From Seison nebaliae (lineage: Eukaryota > Rotifera > Pararotatoria > Seisonacea > Seisonidae): a stretch of 35,423 nucleotides of DNA. Made by a program: the position numbers and the translations under genes. This document shows positions 1 to 10,696 of the stretch, piece after piece. The notes beneath the pieces are model-generated. The model saw only the letters and a program-made list of their open reading frames with translations, had not been told where the DNA came from and ran no database searches. Numbering within the stretch: the stretch's first letter is position 1; each line of letters starts with the position of its first letter. Location of the stretch: the NCBI GenBank assembly GCA_023231475.1, contig JALJEE010000326.1, positions 1 through 35,423 on the forward strand. The letters run 5' to 3'.

Positions 1-1
1 A

Positions 2-868
2 TCGATAAACGGCAATGTTGATGTGGTGAAAACTGAGACAAACGGAACAGTAAATAGTGAGGAAAATGAAACTCATGAGTCTCGCACTAAAGATGCCAAG
101 AAAAACATTCAAACAGTACCTTCGGAAACACCAAAAGAACCAGAAACTGAACAAACTAAAGACGAAGTTGAAGAATTGGTGGAATCTAAACCAAACGAAT
201 TAGAAGAACCACAAACTGAGAACGATCTTACTTTGGATGAAACACCGAAGGAATCTTCGGAAGAACCAACTGAAGACATCGAAAAGGAAACAACCAAACC
301 TAAAACTGAACAAACTAAAGAAGAAGTTGAACAATTGGTGGAATCTAAACAATACGAAAAAGAAGAACCACAAAGCGGTAGTGGGTTTACTTCCACTATT
401 CCAAATAAAAACATTAATAATCGTGAACAAACCATACCCGATTTGTCCAAAGAAACGTTTAAAAAAAAGAATATTGCAGATCCGATATTTCTCAAGCGTG
501 AAAGAGCATTCTGCTCCCATCCAAATCTCGAACAGAATGTTATCTCGGATAATAAAAACCTCAAGAAGGATGATTATAAGGCTATTGTTGATGATATCAC
601 ATACGAGCCTTTTAGAGCATATGATAGGAAATATTGGAAGTTGGGGAAGACGCATGATGATCGTATATCGGAATTACAACTGTCTATTAACTATCTGCTG
701 AACAAACTTAGAAAAATGATTTCTTTCTGTAACTACCAGTTGAAAAATGTCGATGTTCAATCATCGAGCGGAAACGAATCAAATACAATACAACGAACCC
801 AGTTATCAAATGAATTAAGAGCAGAAAAATTAGCAGAAACTTTAGTAGAAGGACGTTATGGATATTAA
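2..868 (+). CDS. C-terminal part of an unidentified acidic-repeat protein
   Basis: The reading frame is open from the left edge of the window to a TAA at 866-868, so only the last 288 or so codons of the gene (or its last exon) are present. I do not recognise the family. The first half is rich in Glu, Lys, Thr and Pro and contains two diverged copies of a roughly 60-residue unit with the core TEQTKDEVEELVESK and TEQTKEEVEQLVESK. The second half is less repetitive and looks folded: it has the cluster YEPFRAYDRKYWKLG followed by an amphipathic leucine-rich stretch (LQLSINYLLNKLRKM) that could form a helix or coil. No signal peptide or membrane segment is visible in this part. An AATAAA lies at 992-997, about 125 bp past the stop. 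The opposite-strand and shifted-frame reading frames here are shadows. Confidence 0.75.
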   Translation, partial: SINGNVDVVKTETNGTVNSEENETHESRTKDAKKNIQTVPSETPKEPETEQTKDEVEELVESKPNELEEPQTENDLTLDETPKESSEEPTEDIEKETTKPKTEQTKEEVEQLVESKQYEKEEPQSGSGFTSTIPNKNINNREQTIPDLSKETFKKKNIADPIFLKRERAFCSHPNLEQNVISDNKNLKKDDYKAIVDDITYEPFRAYDRKYWKLGKTHDDRISELQLSINYLLNKLRKMISFCNYQLKNVDVQSSSGNESNTIQRTQLSNELRAEKLAETLVEGRYGY

Positions 869-2391
869 GTATTTTCTGAAATTAACATGCTGAATATCAG
901 AACTAAAGAATATTACTTATTTTTTAATTATTTTATAAAAGGAAAATATTATGTGGAATTTTACACAATTTTTGTTCAATGTTTTGTTTGTAATAAATTA
1001 AACGTTTATGCCTTACAATGTTAATAGTAAGAGTAAAACTTATTTAGTAACGACAAAAATAAAATTAAATCTAATAAATTCGCAAGGTAGAATTGCATAA
1101 TCTCTAAACTTTCTAATAGTTTAGATGTTTCGTCATTCCTTCGTCCACTTATAACAAAAGGTTTTCATTCCGTTATGACCGTTGTAACATCGCATGGAAA
1201 GGATGATTGTGGTTTAATCATCTTCATTGAACATTGTGATGATGAGCACATAAATTGGATAGTTATTTTTCTAAAGTTCCCCACAACTATCTAACTGTAA
1301 GCCTTAAAAGTTTTTTCTATTAATCCATTGTTCTCATAGTCATCCAGCATATCAATCATTTCATATATGACCTATTGAAAGTCACTTTAATCTTCTCAAT
1401 TGCATTGCCGGTTGTGCTAGCAAAATAATTAATCAGGTGATAAAATATCTTCGACATTCATTATCGATCAGGTTATAAAGACAATAGAGGATTTGAAGGA
1501 GAGTTTAAATAAGCATAATCTGTCCATCTCTCCAATCACTACAAACTATATCACTCATCGATTATATGAACATTATTATACATATTTGAACATATTTTCA
1601 TTATATCAAATATTATTTAGTAATCGTATTTAAATTATTAAAATAAATTATTCAGTATCTCGTGTAGTTTCGATATTTAGTCATTCATTAGAAGCTATAA
1701 GTTAAAAATTACGAGTTTTAATCAATCAAAAATTAATCAATCACAGAAATTGTAAGAAACTAAAGATTGCGGTGAAGCCTACTCATAATCATATTCATAA
1801 TGGACTCTTAATAACTAGAAAATAATGAACATTATCAAGAATATCAAAAAAACATTTATTTTATTCATTTATATTTATTATTAATTCATTTAATATTTAT
1901 TCATAACGATTCATCTTTTTCATAGTGAATAGTGAGTGCATCTTAATGACTAGAATGATGAGAAAAAATGAGACGAAAATCGAAATGAATAATTCCAAGA
2001 AAATAACTGATATAATAGAAGATGAAGGCTACAATTTTATTAGAGGGAAATGAGCGTAGTAAGTGAAGATTTATTGTTGTAATAATTCTATGAATGTTTG
2101 GTAAAAACTTCCACTTCATCATCATCTACATTTCCAATTTGTTGTATGATTTCTATACATAACATTAAAATGTCTTTGAAATGTGAAAGTAGTTTGCTCC
2201 TCAAAAAATTCGATATGTGTCATATTATTTTGTGTGTGTGAGATCTACACCTATTTCTTATGAGATTTATTTAAAATAAATATTTATCGGAGAAGTGTCT
2301 CCCATTTTCTTCTTCCTTTTTTTTCTAAAAAATATTTTCTTCTCGAAACATTTTCATTTTTATTTATCTCTCTATATTTGACTAGAAGAAG
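869..2391. other. Intergenic region and probable GBF1 promoter/5' UTR
   Basis: About 1.5 kb without a convincing gene on either strand. It holds the 3' end signals of the upstream gene (AATAAA near 992 and further AT-rich sequence) and then the upstream region of GBF1. The last 130 bp before the GBF1 start is pyrimidine-rich on the plus strand (TTCTTCTTCC-type tracts around 2305-2345), as expected of a 5' UTR. I saw no tRNA-like cloverleaf, long repeat or transposon ends. A 60-codon minus-strand open frame at 1943-2125 has no recognisable domain and is probably chance. Confidence 0.5.
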
Positions 2392-5300
2392 ATGAATATC
2401 TCATTGAAGATTTCCAATGAGAATAAAGTGTTCATATTGAGAAGTGAAGTGACTCAATTATTGTCATTAATTCTCCAAGAGAATGCCAATAGTGAATTAT
2501 TAATAGAAGATGATGGTGATGATGATGAAAAGGAGAAACAACAGAAAAATAAAAATAATAATAATAATAATTCGTTATCATCATCAAATCAGGAGAAGAA
2601 GAAAGAGCGATTGGAGGAGAGTGTTCTACCAGAAATGGATTTATCGTTAAAAAAAGTCGTTGACATGTTAAGGAAATTGAAACAATCATTAGAACGTCAA
2701 GGTGAATCGATAGAAAATTTTAATATTTTAAACTGTTTCATGCCATTTTTGGTGACAATACGATCAGGAAAAACATCAGGAACTGCCACCACAATGGCAT
2801 TGGATTCATTATGTAAATTCATTTCTTATGGTTTTATTCCATATAATGAGAAAGTATTCGCTAATTCACCAGTGAATGAAGAGGCTCGATGGATTATTGC
2901 TTGTGTATTCAAATCGATTACTAAAGCCAGTTTCATTGGAAATGATACGATTACTGACGAATTGCCATTATTGCACATTCTCCAAACATATCAATTAATC
3001 ATGTCAACGTCCATCGGACGAGAAATTAGTGATTGTAGTATTTGTGAAATGATACAAGGATGTTTTCGAATTTGTTTCGAATTGAATCTCTCGAATGTTT
3101 TGAGGAAACAAACGGAATTAGTGGTCGAGAGTACCATACGTCGAATATTTTCACGTTTCGATGAATTACAATTATTATATCGGAAATTATCAGAAGAGAA
3201 ACGAATTCAAAAAGTAAAAAATCAACAAATTCATGTAACAAATAAAAAATCGATCAATCAAGATGAATCGAATGGAGACGATCAACAAAATTTGGAAATT
3301 GATTCAAATATTTTAATTTCAAATGAAAATCAGAAGAAATTATATAAGAAATTACCACATGCATTCAATTTGCCGTGTGTTCGTGAAATTTTACGATTTC
3401 TCATCGCTCAAATCAAATGGGAAGATGGAGAGAATGTGGATCCATTCAAACATGTTTTCCTTCATTTACTTATCGGAATTTTCGAAATGAGTGCAAAAGA
3501 GATCGGAGAATGTGTCGTTCTTCGACAGAAAGTCGAAACAGATCTTTGTCTTCATTTGGCGACACTACTTCATACGAGAACGTTAACGATTTTCGAACAA
3601 GTTCTCAAATTGAGTTTCCTCATTTTCCAATCACTTCGTCATCAATTGAAATCTCAATTTGAATATTTTTATGGGAGAATTTTGAAAATTATCAGTCAAG
3701 GAACTGATCAACATCAATTATTTAATAGTTTTAATGAGAATCAAAATAATCAGAAATTTCTTAATGATGATCATTCGAATTTAAACACGAATAACAACAA
3801 CAATAATAACGGTTTGAGTGGAGGTGGTAGTGGTGGAATTAATAATAATAATTCAATAAATAGTCATGCGATCGATATGATGAATGATCAAACGGATTTG
3901 AATGAACGGAAAGAAATGTGTTTGAATCTTCTCCAACAATTTCTCTTGTTACCGGGATTCGTATCAGAATTGTATTATAATTATGATTGTGATTTATATG
4001 GAATGAATTTGTTCGAAATGACGACGGAAATTTTAGCGAAAAATTCATTTCCATTAAATGAAGTGACAAATATTCATGTACAATCGTTGAATTCGTTAAG
4101 AATTATTATCGATGTTGTTAGTGAACGATGTTTTTATCATTCATCCGATATCTTTCAACATTCATGTGAATGGCGTTCGTTGATGTTAACGGATAAACAA
4201 TTAATTGAATTAAAACGTTTGAAAAGAATTATGTCGAAAGGAATACAATTATTTAATAAAGAAGCTAAAAATGGTATAAAATATTTGAAAGAACAACAAT
4301 TTCTTAAAAGTGATGAAGATATCGCTCGATTCATTCATACTTGTCCCAATTTGGATGTGACACAAATTGGAGAATATATCAGTCGTCGACAACATGCCAA
4401 TATTCGATCATTATTTATGAAAGGTTTCGATCTCTCTAATCAACGAATCGATTTAGCTCTTAGACAAGTACTCGAATCATTTCGTTTACCGGGGGAAGCA
4501 CCATTAATCCAATTGGTGATCGAATCATTCGCTGAAACTTGGTCAGAAGTTAATGATTCACCATTCGTCAATACAGATGCAGCATTTACATTAGCTTACG
4601 CTATCATCATGTTACATACAGATCAACATAATAAGAATGTTCGTGTTCAAAGTAATCCGATGACATTACAACAATTTCGTTCAAATCTTCGATTAATGAA
4701 TGGAGGTGAGAATTTCGATCAAGATTTATTGAAAGAGATTTTCGATGAAATTCGAACGAATGAAATTGTTATGCCAACAGAGAAAGGCGAATTAGCGACC
4801 GATCTTTATGAATGGAAAGCGATACGACGTCGTCAACTTCATCGGAAGATTGTTGGTGTTGAAACGGATGAAAATAAAGAGAAATTATCAAATTTAAATG
4901 AGAAGAATGAGGAGAGGAAGAAAGAAATTAATAATTTCACTCGTAAACAATATGTCCGATTACCGTCAGGAGCGTTAGCGGCACATTTGTTTGATATTTT
5001 ATGGGCACCAGCTATCTCGTCATTCTCCTTCATTTTCGATCGAACAGACAATGTCGATTTTGTCCGATTAACATTGGACGGATTTAAAAATTGTGCAAAA
5101 ATCGCAGCATTTTATTCTCTCACTAATGTCTTCGATAATATTGTCATATCATTATGTAAATTTACGAGATTGAAAACGGGTGCGATGGATCAGATGAAGA
5201 ATCGTTTAATTCATGCATCGAACGATCATCAAACTCATCAATCGAATGACGGAAATCATGGAACGAATACTACCGTCTTCAATAATATATCTCATCATCA

Positions 5301-8300
5301 AAATTCAAATTCTCTTCAACAACAACAACAACAACATCATCATCATCATCAGCAAACACAACAAAATCATTCGTCGAGTAGTAGGGGAAGTATGACATCA
5401 GGAAATATGAGTCATCGTCATCAATCACCAAATCATCATCAACAACAACAACAACAACAACATCATCATGATTCCATCGATAATTATCAGGTTGATATAG
5501 AAATAGCTTTGAAATTCGCCTCGTCACCAAAGGCACATTTGGCCGCACAAACTCTCTTTTATTTGACACATTGTTATGGGAATATGATAAGAGATGGATG
5601 GCACGATTTAGTTGATTGTATCGTTCAATTATGTCATTGTCGTTTATTGCCGAAAGAATTTTTATTTATTGACGTGGATGGTGAACAGAGTTCGTTAGCG
5701 AAAGAAGTTGCATTTGTCACTTATAGTAAACGATTTAATTTAAAAGAGAATGAAAAAGGTTTAACATCATTAGTCAAATCAAAATTCCGTCGTCGAAATC
5801 GTAAAAAAACGAAAAATAATGATTTGAAAAATTTGTCGAAGGAGAATTTGGAAGAGAAAGAATCGAACGAGAATGTCAATGATAATGATGATTGGAAAAA
5901 TGAGAATTCCGAACAGAAAACGGGAGGAAAAGAAAAAGAGAATCAAAATTCAAAATCACAATCATCAACCGGTTTCTGGGGTGGCATTTATAACATCTTC
6001 TATACAGCCACATCACATAATCAAATGCAATCGAATTCCGATGATTATGCCGCTCGATTTTGGAATGATTCACAAGAATTCGAGACTTATTGTGATCATT
6101 TGAGGAGGATGGATCGTCCATTACCATCGGACGATGAATGGCCGTCACCATATTATTATTATGTGTGTAAATCATTGACAACAATGTCGCCAAGAAATCA
6201 TAAGAAAATGTCATCAACTTATCAATTCATTCGATCATGTCAATTGGAAGGTCTCATTTCTGATACTCGATTATTACATTTCGATTCGTTAAAGAAACTC
6301 ATAATCGTTCTCCTTCAATCCACTTCACCATCATTATTGACAGCAGCATATTGTTTCCATCGACGAGAACGTTCCAATCAATTCACTTCAACATCTCCCA
6401 CATCACCAACAAACACATCCTCCATCACATCCGTAACGAAACAAATGAAGAGAAAAGAACGGAAATCGAAAACTCGAGACGACATAGAAATGGAGACGAA
6501 TAATGAAAAATTTCCAACGAAATTCAATTTCAAACATCAGAAGAATAATAATACAAATAATAATAATAATAATGATAATTTGAAATTGGAGAATTTTGAT
6601 ATTGACAATAATTTAGAGAAAAATTCTTCCAAATCAATTCCATTAGAACAATTATTTTTCTCGTCACCAAAAGCTCACGAGATTTGTAACGAACAATCTC
6701 AAACACCTCGTAATGGAGCGTTGGCGAATTTATTCGATTCTACAGAAATGTCTCATCATCTTCTCGAACGTGCCACATTGTGTTGGGAGATGTTAATGAA
6801 GATTATTTGTCTCAATCGTGATCGTTGTCATGAATTATGGACATTATTTTTACGAGACCAAATCGTCCAAATTTTGGCTTCTTTAGTCGGAATTCAAATT
6901 CATCAGACACCCATTTATTTACCCAAATCTCTCTCCTTTATTACAGAAGATGATGAATTAATTTATGTTCGATATCAATATCAACAAATTCTCAATAATG
7001 CTCTGATGGAACGACGAGAGAAGAATATCGGATTACAACAATTATCACAATCATATTCTCTTTTATTTTTAGCGCGACGATTCGTTACTGGATTATTAGA
7101 AATTGCGTCACGTTTTATTCGTCGATATGAATTGATCGATCAAGTCATTGATATTTTATCGATGTTGTTCATATTCGTTCCATCGCCATTGCCCACATTA
7201 AGATCGTTATTATTTGAACGAGAACAATATCGTTTAGCTTGGGAGAATGTTGAAGAAATAATTGAAAGACATTGGAAAAATAAAAATGAATTAAATGTGG
7301 AAGAAAGTGAATTAGTTGAAATGAGTATGAAAAAAGATACATCGATTATTTTACATTTGAAAAGATTATCATATTTATATCAACATCAATCACTCTCCAA
7401 TTGTTATGAAGAATCTTCATATCTTCATGGCGTCTACGCTTTATCATCCAATTATTCAATTAATCCAAATTCGAATCGTTCAAAAAATGATGAAATTCTT
7501 CCATCAAATTCATCAATAGAAAAATTTCCAAATAATCAAATAACAAGACCGGCATTAGAGCAAGCACTCATTTTCCAAATGGTCAAACAAATTTGTCCCC
7601 AAAAACAATTATGTTGTTACCATAAAGGATACATGACATTAATTCGACGATTATCATCGATAATTTCTCGCGGTCTCTCCAACGTCCTCCAATCCTCCGT
7701 CACCAACATTCGAGAATCATATCAATGGAATGTCATTTTTTGGTTAATCAATTGTTGCGGTAGTGGCGTTACTCCACCATATGAATATACGAAAATTTAT
7801 TTAAATTCTGTCGAATCAATCGATAATAATCAATTATACGATCTCCAACAACGCAAACAACAACAACAACTTCAGAATATTCAACGTTCCACAAAATATC
7901 TTCATTGTTATACGTCGATATCAGATCCTCAATTGGATTCGATGAGTTTCGATGAAGAATCAATATTGACACAAAATGAACGAGGTTATGTATCTGATGC
8001 TGATTTATATCGATGTAGTATGGAGAGATCGAAAGAGATCTCGAAAAATTATCAAGAGAAAATGAAAGAACAACAACAATTGAATAAGAAGAAATTGATG
8101 AATGATTGGGTAGTGATTGCACCGTTACCAAAACGTGAAATGAAACCATGTGATGCTATTATGATGCAATCATTTTTCGAACAAATGAGAAGATCATCAA
8201 TTGATATTGAAAATGAACGATTTAGTGATGCTAATGAATTATATGATATTACATTATGTCATTCCACATTAGATATCGCTGTTCATGATAATCGATCATT

Positions 8301-10521
8301 ATGGATATCGGTCGATATTGTTTATTCTCTAATCAAGAGTTGTGATTGTATTTCAATGAATAATTATTTCATGTATTTAAAATGTATTCGTTTGTTGATT
8401 GAAGCGTCGACAAATTTGTATATTCAAGACAAACAAGAATGGCGACAGAAACATATTCGAAGAAAGAAATTGAAAGAAGATAAAAAATTCCATATGAATT
8501 TCCAAAAATCTTATGATGATGATATGAAAACTGTTCGTACAGATAATGTCGATAATCATCTTCATCGACAATTTACGAGTAATCCCGATCTGTCAATATC
8601 TGATAAATCGGAAAATGAGAAATTATCGACGACTAAATCCAATATTAAATTATTTCAAAAATCATCTGACGATCAATCGATCGATACCAAATCCAAATCA
8701 TCATATCAACTCCATCATCAACAATCGATGAAGACGTTGGGTTCTTTAAATTTATTCTCCTTCTCCATCGACACTGAACAATTGCCAAATTGGATCAATA
8801 CGAAATTATTAGATATTAATGATTCAAAATCGTCGTCGTCATCATCATCGAAAAATAAGAAAATCTTCAATAATAATCGACCATCATTGATGACAATGGC
8901 TGATGATGATCTCTTATTATATACATCAGAAGAAGAATATTTATTATATGAAGAGAAGAATTCAATTCCATCAAATAATGAAATTGAGGAAGATCCTAGT
9001 TCATTTTATTATAAAATTACTCATAAATTATTAGAATTACTTCATTTGCTTCATGCGAAAACAGCGAAAATATTTGAAAAAAGTGAACAAATGTCATCTA
9101 ATCTTTTCACTTATTGTTGGTTGCCCATATTGCGTGGAATGGCAGGAGTGTGTTGTGATGGTCGTCGTCAAATTCGACGATTGGCATTAAATTTCCTTCA
9201 ACGAGCATTGCTCCATACGCAAATGAAAGATTTATCACCCAACGAATGGGAAAGTTGTTTCAATAAAGTTCTCTTTCCATTATTGACGAAATTGATGGAG
9301 ATTCATGTTTTGGATGATAAATATATTCCAATGAGACGAATGTGGCCACACAAATTAGCTGCATCCATATCATTAATTCGTTTACATCGATCGAATATAA
9401 ATAATCCTAAATCATCATCCACTTTCTCCACATCATCAAATATCAATATTAATCATGGTAATTCTATTCACAATCATTTCAATCATAGTGACAACAATAA
9501 CAACAACGCACTTCAATATACTTCCCATATTAGTAGTGAGAATTTATTGAAGAATTTAGAACATGACAAACATTTGACGTCCATCATTCAGGAGATTGGT
9601 AATCCGTTAAATTTGGAAGAATCTCGAATGAGAGTTTGTACTCTACTCTCCAAAGTCTTCTTACAAAATCTTCAACAATTAGCCACTTTATCTACATTCT
9701 CAGCTTTGTGGCTCACAATTCTCGATTATATGGATCAATATATGAACGTGACACATAATGAACAATTAACCGATGCTATTCCAGAGATGTTAAAGAATAT
9801 GTTACTCGTCATGAATACGAGTGGATTATTCATCAATGAAAAAGGCGAACAAACAGTACTCGCCAATCTAACACAAGATCGGGTCGATGTACTATTACCA
9901 TCATTATGGAAATATGTTATCGAAAGTTTTCCAGTCAATCGCAAATCCAGTCGCCATAATTCGAACAAAGAAGAAAATGAAAAGAATTTGAAAGTTGAAA
10001 TGGAAATGGAAAAGGAAAAGAATTTGAAAATTGAAAATGAAAAAAATTTTAATTTAGAAAAAGAAGAAAATTTGAAAATTGAACAAGAAAAAAATTTAAA
10101 AATTGAAAACGAAAAAACTTTTAATTTAGAAAAAGAAGAAAATTTGAAAATTGAAAAAGAAGAAAATTTGAAAATTGAAAAGGAAAAAAATTTAAAAATT
10201 GAAAATCAAAACGAAAAAAGTTTGAAAGTTGATGAAAAGTCGGAAAAAATCAGTGGAATATCAAATGAATATCAACAAATAACTGAAGATGACAAAGATA
10301 ATTTGAATACGAAACAAGTGCCACCATTAAACCATACAGACACGAATGGATCAGTTAATATTGTTAACGTTCAACCATTAAATTTCGATGAGCAGAATAA
10401 ATCGATATCTGGTCGTGTCAACTTCATTCCCGCACCACCCAACTACCAAATAAATAATGAAAATCTTCATGAAACTCCTCCATTACCAGTTGATGTGACG
10501 AAACCTTCCACTTCCCATTAA
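2392..10521 (+). CDS. GBF1: GBF1-type large Arf guanine-nucleotide exchange factor
   Basis: Single 2709-codon frame. GBF1 (Drosophila garz) loads GTP on Arf1 at the ER-Golgi intermediate compartment and cis-Golgi and drives COPI recruitment. Order of parts: N-terminal DCB-like region; HUS region ending in the conserved box YYNYDCDLYG (about 528-537); Sec7 domain about 606-795 with FRLPGEA, whose Glu702 is the catalytic glutamic finger, and IIMLHTDQHN; then HDS-like helical regions (ILWAPAISSFSFIFD just after Sec7). Animal GBF1 is usually about 1850-2000 residues; the excess here is low complexity: Asn runs, two Gln/His tracts, and a Lys/Glu tandem repeat before the C-terminus. The start ATG follows a pyrimidine-rich leader and matches the start of the DCB region. 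No intron is needed over 8.1 kb although neighbours are intron-rich. The 3' end faces PUS3 across 175 bp. Confidence 0.95.
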   Translation: MNISLKISNENKVFILRSEVTQLLSLILQENANSELLIEDDGDDDEKEKQQKNKNNNNNNSLSSSNQEKKKERLEESVLPEMDLSLKKVVDMLRKLKQSLERQGESIENFNILNCFMPFLVTIRSGKTSGTATTMALDSLCKFISYGFIPYNEKVFANSPVNEEARWIIACVFKSITKASFIGNDTITDELPLLHILQTYQLIMSTSIGREISDCSICEMIQGCFRICFELNLSNVLRKQTELVVESTIRRIFSRFDELQLLYRKLSEEKRIQKVKNQQIHVTNKKSINQDESNGDDQQNLEIDSNILISNENQKKLYKKLPHAFNLPCVREILRFLIAQIKWEDGENVDPFKHVFLHLLIGIFEMSAKEIGECVVLRQKVETDLCLHLATLLHTRTLTIFEQVLKLSFLIFQSLRHQLKSQFEYFYGRILKIISQGTDQHQLFNSFNENQNNQKFLNDDHSNLNTNNNNNNNGLSGGGSGGINNNNSINSHAIDMMNDQTDLNERKEMCLNLLQQFLLLPGFVSELYYNYDCDLYGMNLFEMTTEILAKNSFPLNEVTNIHVQSLNSLRIIIDVVSERCFYHSSDIFQHSCEWRSLMLTDKQLIELKRLKRIMSKGIQLFNKEAKNGIKYLKEQQFLKSDEDIARFIHTCPNLDVTQIGEYISRRQHANIRSLFMKGFDLSNQRIDLALRQVLESFRLPGEAPLIQLVIESFAETWSEVNDSPFVNTDAAFTLAYAIIMLHTDQHNKNVRVQSNPMTLQQFRSNLRLMNGGENFDQDLLKEIFDEIRTNEIVMPTEKGELATDLYEWKAIRRRQLHRKIVGVETDENKEKLSNLNEKNEERKKEINNFTRKQYVRLPSGALAAHLFDILWAPAISSFSFIFDRTDNVDFVRLTLDGFKNCAKIAAFYSLTNVFDNIVISLCKFTRLKTGAMDQMKNRLIHASNDHQTHQSNDGNHGTNTTVFNNISHHQNSNSLQQQQQQHHHHHQQTQQNHSSSSRGSMTSGNMSHRHQSPNHHQQQQQQQHHHDSIDNYQVDIEIALKFASSPKAHLAAQTLFYLTHCYGNMIRDGWHDLVDCIVQLCHCRLLPKEFLFIDVDGEQSSLAKEVAFVTYSKRFNLKENEKGLTSLVKSKFRRRNRKKTKNNDLKNLSKENLEEKESNENVNDNDDWKNENSEQKTGGKEKENQNSKSQSSTGFWGGIYNIFYTATSHNQMQSNSDDYAARFWNDSQEFETYCDHLRRMDRPLPSDDEWPSPYYYYVCKSLTTMSPRNHKKMSSTYQFIRSCQLEGLISDTRLLHFDSLKKLIIVLLQSTSPSLLTAAYCFHRRERSNQFTSTSPTSPTNTSSITSVTKQMKRKERKSKTRDDIEMETNNEKFPTKFNFKHQKNNNTNNNNNNDNLKLENFDIDNNLEKNSSKSIPLEQLFFSSPKAHEICNEQSQTPRNGALANLFDSTEMSHHLLERATLCWEMLMKIICLNRDRCHELWTLFLRDQIVQILASLVGIQIHQTPIYLPKSLSFITEDDELIYVRYQYQQILNNALMERREKNIGLQQLSQSYSLLFLARRFVTGLLEIASRFIRRYELIDQVIDILSMLFIFVPSPLPTLRSLLFEREQYRLAWENVEEIIERHWKNKNELNVEESELVEMSMKKDTSIILHLKRLSYLYQHQSLSNCYEESSYLHGVYALSSNYSINPNSNRSKNDEILPSNSSIEKFPNNQITRPALEQALIFQMVKQICPQKQLCCYHKGYMTLIRRLSSIISRGLSNVLQSSVTNIRESYQWNVIFWLINCCGSGVTPPYEYTKIYLNSVESIDNNQLYDLQQRKQQQQLQNIQRSTKYLHCYTSISDPQLDSMSFDEESILTQNERGYVSDADLYRCSMERSKEISKNYQEKMKEQQQLNKKKLMNDWVVIAPLPKREMKPCDAIMMQSFFEQMRRSSIDIENERFSDANELYDITLCHSTLDIAVHDNRSLWISVDIVYSLIKSCDCISMNNYFMYLKCIRLLIEASTNLYIQDKQEWRQKHIRRKKLKEDKKFHMNFQKSYDDDMKTVRTDNVDNHLHRQFTSNPDLSISDKSENEKLSTTKSNIKLFQKSSDDQSIDTKSKSSYQLHHQQSMKTLGSLNLFSFSIDTEQLPNWINTKLLDINDSKSSSSSSSKNKKIFNNNRPSLMTMADDDLLLYTSEEEYLLYEEKNSIPSNNEIEEDPSSFYYKITHKLLELLHLLHAKTAKIFEKSEQMSSNLFTYCWLPILRGMAGVCCDGRRQIRRLALNFLQRALLHTQMKDLSPNEWESCFNKVLFPLLTKLMEIHVLDDKYIPMRRMWPHKLAASISLIRLHRSNINNPKSSSTFSTSSNININHGNSIHNHFNHSDNNNNNALQYTSHISSENLLKNLEHDKHLTSIIQEIGNPLNLEESRMRVCTLLSKVFLQNLQQLATLSTFSALWLTILDYMDQYMNVTHNEQLTDAIPEMLKNMLLVMNTSGLFINEKGEQTVLANLTQDRVDVLLPSLWKYVIESFPVNRKSSRHNSNKEENEKNLKVEMEMEKEKNLKIENEKNFNLEKEENLKIEQEKNLKIENEKTFNLEKEENLKIEKEENLKIEKEKNLKIENQNEKSLKVDEKSEKISGISNEYQQITEDDKDNLNTKQVPPLNHTDTNGSVNIVNVQPLNFDEQNKSISGRVNFIPAPPNYQINNENLHETPPLPVDVTKPSTSH
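5317..5469 (+). repeat. CAA/CAT trinucleotide runs (Gln/His tracts) in GBF1
   Basis: Two blocks, 5317-5352 (six CAA then five CAT) and 5434-5469 (two CAT, seven CAA, three CAT), encode poly-Gln/poly-His within a non-conserved linker between HDS-like segments of GBF1. The runs are almost pure at the DNA level, so they are likely length-variable between individuals. Confidence 0.9.
9979..10230 (+). repeat. Tandem 24-bp coding repeat (NLKIEKEE units) in GBF1 tail
   Basis: About ten imperfect copies of an eight-residue unit of the form NLKIEKEE or NLKIENEK, with some NFNLEKEE variants. The 24-bp DNA unit repeats in register with the codons, so copy-number change keeps the frame. The product should be a highly charged helix or disordered linker just before the C-terminal end of GBF1. 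Confidence 0.9.
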
Positions 10522-10696
10522 AGCCAATTATTAATCTAATAACGTTGATATGAAAATAATAATATTATTTATTTAAAGAAAAATTCTATTTATTAAATTA
10601 AAAAAAAATTTCGGAAATTTTAATTTTCTCTAAACAAGTTAAAACGATTATAGTTCAAAGAAATTTGAAGATTTTTTTTTTTGCAGAAAACATTCT

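Noticed and set aside
2432-2689. Minus-strand frames opposite GBF1 (also 5279-5569, 7769-8149 and others)
   Set aside because: These are antisense shadows of low-complexity codons (for example CAT/ATG runs giving Val/Asp repeats) with no domains.
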